From Streptomyces olivaceus (GTDB lineage Bacteria; Actinomycetota; Actinomycetes; Streptomycetales; Streptomycetaceae): a DNA stretch of 42,173 nucleotides. Location of the stretch: positions 1 to 42,173 of the forward strand of contig NZ_JOFH01000044.1 of the NCBI RefSeq assembly GCF_000721235.1, given 5' to 3'. Positions 39,161 to 42,173 of this stretch are shown here, piece by piece. The stretch's first letter is position 1; each line of letters begins with the position of its first letter. The notes beneath the pieces are model-generated. The model saw nothing but the letters and a program-made list of their open reading frames with translations, was not told the DNA's origin and did not search any database. A program made the translations under genes and the position numbers.

Positions 39161-40060
39161 ATGGCTCCGACCTCCACTCCGCAGACCCCCTTCGGGCGGG
39201 TCCTCACCGCCATGGTCACGCCCTTCACGGCGGACGGCGCACTCGACCTCGACGGCGCGCAGCGGCTCGCCACCCACCTGGTGGACGCAGGCAACGACGG
39301 CCTGATTCTCAACGGCACCACCGGAGAGTCCCCCACCACCAGTGACGCGGAGAAAACGGACCTCGTACGAGCCGTCGTGGAGGCCGTCGGCGACCGGGCC
39401 CACGTCGTCGCCGGGGTCGGCACCAACAACACCCAGCACAGCATCGAGCTGGCCCGCACGGCCGAGCGCGCCGGCGCACACGGCCTCCTGGTCGTCACGC
39501 CGTACTACAACAAGCCCCCGCAGGAGGGCCTGTACCAGCACTTCACGGCCATCGCCGACGCCACCCCGCTGCCGGTCATGCTCTACGACATCCCCGGCCG
39601 CAGCGGCGTCCCGATCAACACGGAGACCCTGGTCCGCCTCGCGGAACACCCGCGGATCGTCGCCAACAAGGACGCCAAGGGCGATCTCGGCCGCGCCAGC
39701 TGGGCCATCGCGGGCTCCGGCCTCGCCTGGTACTCCGGCGACGACATGCTGAACCTGCCGCTGCTCTCCGTGGGCGCGGTCGGCTTCGTGTCGGTCGTCG
39801 GCCATGTCGTCACCCCGGAACTGCGCGCCATGGTGGACGCGCACGTCGCGGGTGACGTACAGAAGGCACTGGAGATCCACCAGAAGCTGCTCCACGTCTT
39901 CACCGGCATGTTCCGCACCCAGGGCGTCATGACCGCCAAGGCCGCGCTCGCCCTGCAGGGGCTGCCCGCCGGACCGCTGCGCGCCCCGATGGTCGGCCTC
40001 ACGGCCGAGGAGACCGAACAGCTCAAGATCGATCTTGCCGCCGGCGGGGTACAGCTCTGA
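39161..40060 (+). CDS. dapA: 4-hydroxy-tetrahydrodipicolinate synthase
   Basis: Condenses pyruvate and aspartate semialdehyde, the first committed step to diaminopimelate and lysine. The 299 residues form a class I aldolase barrel: GTTGESPT (phosphate/substrate loop), TPYYNKPPQEGL, the catalytic Tyr142 in LYDIPGR and the Schiff-base Lys170 in VANKDAKGD; the 28-residue spacing between them is normal. ATG 39161 lacks a clear Shine-Dalgarno, but the N-terminus fits actinobacterial DapA. The reductase gene dapB lies upstream on the other side of thyX. RNase J follows 153 bases downstream. Confidence 0.97.
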   Translation: MAPTSTPQTPFGRVLTAMVTPFTADGALDLDGAQRLATHLVDAGNDGLILNGTTGESPTTSDAEKTDLVRAVVEAVGDRAHVVAGVGTNNTQHSIELARTAERAGAHGLLVVTPYYNKPPQEGLYQHFTAIADATPLPVMLYDIPGRSGVPINTETLVRLAEHPRIVANKDAKGDLGRASWAIAGSGLAWYSGDDMLNLPLLSVGAVGFVSVVGHVVTPELRAMVDAHVAGDVQKALEIHQKLLHVFTGMFRTQGVMTAKAALALQGLPAGPLRAPMVGLTAEETEQLKIDLAAGGVQL

Positions 40061-40161
40061 CATCAGACTTCGCACCACCGCACGACCGGACGGACTTCAC
40101 AACTGAATAGGCGGGCCACCGGTGCCCGCACCCCATACGACAACTGCTTCTGCACGAACGT

Positions 40162-40199
40162 CACGCGCGCCACGTGCCCACCGGTACGTGGCGCGTGTG
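40162..40199 (+). promoter_or_regulatory. Hairpin between dapA and the RNase J gene
   Basis: 14-bp stem with one G-U pair (40162-40175 with 40186-40199), 10-base loop. It ends three bases before the GAGGAG ribosome-binding site of the RNase J gene, so it may be the dapA terminator or may affect RNase J translation. Confidence 0.55.
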
Positions 40200-40213
40200 G
40201 TGAGGAGAGTCTT

Positions 40214-41899
40214 TTGAGTCATCCGCATCCTGAACTGGCCCGGCCCCCGGCGCTTCCCAAGGGCGGCCTCCGGGTCACCCCGCTGGGCGGCCTCGGCGAA
40301 ATCGGCCGCAACATGACGGTCTTCGAGTACGGCGGCCGTCTGCTGATCGTCGACTGCGGAGTGCTCTTCCCCGAGGAGGAGCAGCCCGGAATCGACCTGA
40401 TCCTGCCGGACTTCACGTCCATCCGGGACCGCCTCGACGACATCGAGGGCATCGTTCTCACGCATGGCCACGAGGACCACATCGGCGGCGTCCCGTTCCT
40501 CCTCCGCGAGAAGCCGGACATCCCGCTGATCGGCTCCAAGCTGACCCTGGCGCTCATCGAGGCCAAGCTCCAGGAACACCGCATCCGTCCGTACACCCTG
40601 GAGGTGGCGGAGGGGCACCGCGAGCGGGTCGGTCCCTTCGACTGCGAGTTCGTCGCGGTCAACCACTCCATCCCGGACGCCCTGGCCGTCGCCATCCGCA
40701 CCCCTGCGGGCATGGTCGTCCACACCGGCGACTTCAAGATGGACCAGCTCCCGCTGGACGGCCGCCTCACGGACCTGCACTCCTTCGCGCGTCTGAGCGA
40801 GGAAGGCATCGACCTCCTCCTCGCCGACTCGACCAACGCCGAGGTGCCGGGGTTCGTCCCGCCCGAGCGGGACATCTCGAACGTCCTGCGGCAGGTCTTC
40901 GGCAGCGCCCGCAAGCGGATCATCGTGGCGAGCTTCGCCAGCCACGTCCACCGCATCCAGCAGATCCTCGACGCGGCCCACGAGTACGGGCGCCGGGTCG
41001 CCTTCGTCGGCCGCTCGATGGTCCGCAACATGGGCATCGCGAGGGACCTGGGCTACCTGAAGGTCCCGCCGGGCCTGGTGGTCGACGTCAAGACGCTCGA
41101 CGACCTGCCCGACAGCGAGGTCGTCCTGGTCTGCACCGGCTCCCAGGGCGAACCCATGGCCGCCCTGTCCCGCATGGCCAACCGGGACCACCAGATCCGC
41201 ATCGTCAGCGGTGACACGGTGATCCTCGCGTCGTCCCTCATCCCGGGCAACGAGAACGCGGTGTACCGCGTGATCAACGGCCTGACCCGCTGGGGCGCCA
41301 ACGTCGTCCACAAGGGCAACGCCAAGGTCCACGTCTCGGGCCACGCCTCGGCCGGCGAGCTGCTGTACTTCTACAACATCTGCCGCCCGAAGAACCTGAT
41401 GCCGGTCCACGGCGAATGGCGCCACCTGCGCGCCAACGCCGAGCTGGGCGCCCTGACCGGGGTACCGCACGACCGCATCGTCATCGCCGAGGACGGTGTC
41501 GTCGTCGACCTCGTCGGGGGCAAGGCAAAAATCGCCGGCAAGGTCCAGGCGGGATACGTCTACGTCGACGGTCTCTCGGTCGGTGACGTCGGCGAGCCCG
41601 CCCTCAAGGACCGCAAGATCCTCGGCGACGAGGGCATCATCTCGGTCTTCGTGGTCATCGACTCGTCCACCGGCAAGATCACCGGCGGTCCGCACGTCCA
41701 GGCCCGCGGCTCGGGGATTGAGGACTCGGCCTTCGCCGCGGTGCTCCCCAAGGTCACGGAAGCCCTGGAACGCTCGGCCCAGGACGGCGTCGTCGAACCC
41801 CATCAGCTCCAGCAGCTGGTGCGCCGGACCCTCGGCAAGTGGGTGTCGGACACCTACCGGCGCCGGCCGATGATCCTCCCTGTCGTCGTGGAGGTCTGA
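40214..41899 (+). CDS. rnj: Ribonuclease J
   Basis: Metallo-beta-lactamase/beta-CASP ribonuclease with endo- and 5'-3' exonuclease activity in this family; 561 residues, cytoplasmic. Metal-binding motif H-G-H-E-D-H at 84-89 (THGHEDHIGG), later VHTGDFKMD, the beta-CASP region with CTGSQGEPMAALSRMAN and the HVSGHAS motif, and the C-terminal degradative domain. TTG 40214 is chosen because GAGGAGAG lies six bases before it and no better start is near; an ATG start is not available in the N-terminal region. It ends at a strong terminator. With PNPase encoded 7 kb upstream, the window covers two main mRNA-decay enzymes. Confidence 0.96.
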   Translation: MSHPHPELARPPALPKGGLRVTPLGGLGEIGRNMTVFEYGGRLLIVDCGVLFPEEEQPGIDLILPDFTSIRDRLDDIEGIVLTHGHEDHIGGVPFLLREKPDIPLIGSKLTLALIEAKLQEHRIRPYTLEVAEGHRERVGPFDCEFVAVNHSIPDALAVAIRTPAGMVVHTGDFKMDQLPLDGRLTDLHSFARLSEEGIDLLLADSTNAEVPGFVPPERDISNVLRQVFGSARKRIIVASFASHVHRIQQILDAAHEYGRRVAFVGRSMVRNMGIARDLGYLKVPPGLVVDVKTLDDLPDSEVVLVCTGSQGEPMAALSRMANRDHQIRIVSGDTVILASSLIPGNENAVYRVINGLTRWGANVVHKGNAKVHVSGHASAGELLYFYNICRPKNLMPVHGEWRHLRANAELGALTGVPHDRIVIAEDGVVVDLVGGKAKIAGKVQAGYVYVDGLSVGDVGEPALKDRKILGDEGIISVFVVIDSSTGKITGGPHVQARGSGIEDSAFAAVLPKVTEALERSAQDGVVEPHQLQQLVRRTLGKWVSDTYRRRPMILPVVVEV

Positions 41900-41928
41900 C
41901 GGTCCGTCGGGTCTCCGACAGCGCCAAC

Positions 41929-41972
41929 CTGGAGCGGGGCGCCTCGATTTGCATCGAGGCGCCCCGCTCCAG
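41929..41972. terminator. Terminator after the RNase J gene
   Basis: Perfect 20-bp stem (41929-41948 with 41953-41972), TTGC loop, 29 bases after the stop, followed by the T-rich TACGTTTACAT. Confidence 0.85.
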
Positions 41973-42038
41973 TACGTTTACATCTCCGCTCGGACGGGCA
42001 CCCGACCACTTCGTGGTTCGGAGCCGCCCCGGAGGGTG

Positions 42039-42148
42039 GAAATTCCGACTCAGAATCTCTGATAAAGTCGGATGCGCCGGAAAGGGAAACGCGAAAGCGG
42101 GAACCTGGAAAGCACCGAGGAAATCGGATCGGAAAGATCTGATAGAGT
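42039..42148 (+). promoter_or_regulatory. Tandem promoters resembling an rRNA operon leader
   Basis: CTGATAAAGTCGGA (42059-42072) and CTGATAGAGTCGGA (42139-42152) are exactly 80 bases apart; TAAAGT (42063-42068) and TAGAGT (42143-42148) would be -10 elements with an extended TGA, and GGAAAT lies 18-19 bases before each. The A/G-rich text between and after resembles Streptomyces rrn leaders. No rRNA sequence itself lies in the window. Confidence 0.6.
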
Positions 42149-42173
42149 CGGAAACGCAAGACAGCAAGACCGA

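Noticed and set aside
41973..42173. tRNA or 16S rRNA gene
   Set aside because: No cloverleaf and no 16S 5' sequence before the window ends; only promoter-like elements are present.

Overview
The window is chromosomal DNA from a high-GC actinobacterium, almost certainly a Streptomyces. The signs are strongly GC-ending codons, GTG and TTG starts, frequent 4-base stop/start overlaps, a 98-codon BldB-type developmental gene, and a core gene order (ispG - proS - rimP - nusA - ylxR - infB - DUF503 - rbfA - truB - ribF ... rpsO - pnp - M16 peptidase - dapB - thyX - dapA - RNase J) that matches what I recall of the Streptomyces coelicolor chromosome.

Layout. 1-3748: 3' end of ispG, two GNAT acetyltransferases and proS on the plus strand. 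3749-4206: gene-free stretch with hairpins and short repeats. 4207-6206 (minus): a likely operon of a lipoprotein, a DUF4439 ferritin-like protein and an aminoglycoside-phosphotransferase-like protein that has lost its catalytic residues. 6207-6564: divergent spacer holding a 25-nt tandem repeat array. 6565-13742 (plus): translation and transcription-factor operon rimP-nusA-ylxR-infB-DUF503-rbfA-truB. 13997-18334: a 1445-residue protein with a degenerate trypsin-like domain and a NACHT/AAA-like NTPase domain. 18505-19461: ribF. 19433-25490 (minus): a five-gene oligopeptide ABC transporter operon, each gene overlapping the next. 25797-29252 (minus): a proline-rich MinD/ParA-like ATPase. 29896-30192 (minus): bldB. 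30513-35479 (plus): rpsO, pnp, M16 peptidase, dapB. 35565-37063: three small membrane proteins. 37288-38937: thyX interrupted by an in-frame intein. 39161-41899: dapA and RNase J. 41973-42173: tandem promoter-like sequences resembling a ribosomal RNA leader, so an rrn operon probably begins just outside the window.

Most of the window is housekeeping: ribosome maturation and initiation (RimP, NusA, IF2, RbfA, TruB, S15), RNA turnover (PNPase, RNase J), lysine/diaminopimelate synthesis (DapB, DapA), isoprenoid, flavin and thymidylate synthesis. FMN/FAD from RibF is also the cofactor source for the flavoenzyme ThyX.

The most unusual element is the 303-residue ThyX intein. It splits the ThyX signature motif. 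It carries an HNH endonuclease at the usual position and also an AP2-like DNA-binding domain inserted separately in the N-terminal part of the splicing fold. Secondary items of interest are the pseudokinase at 4207, the protease/NTPase-like protein at 13997 with altered residues at every expected catalytic position, the apparent absence of type VII secretion genes around bldB, a chain of three overlapping 4-6-codon ORFs before infB, and the 25-nt repeat array before rimP.
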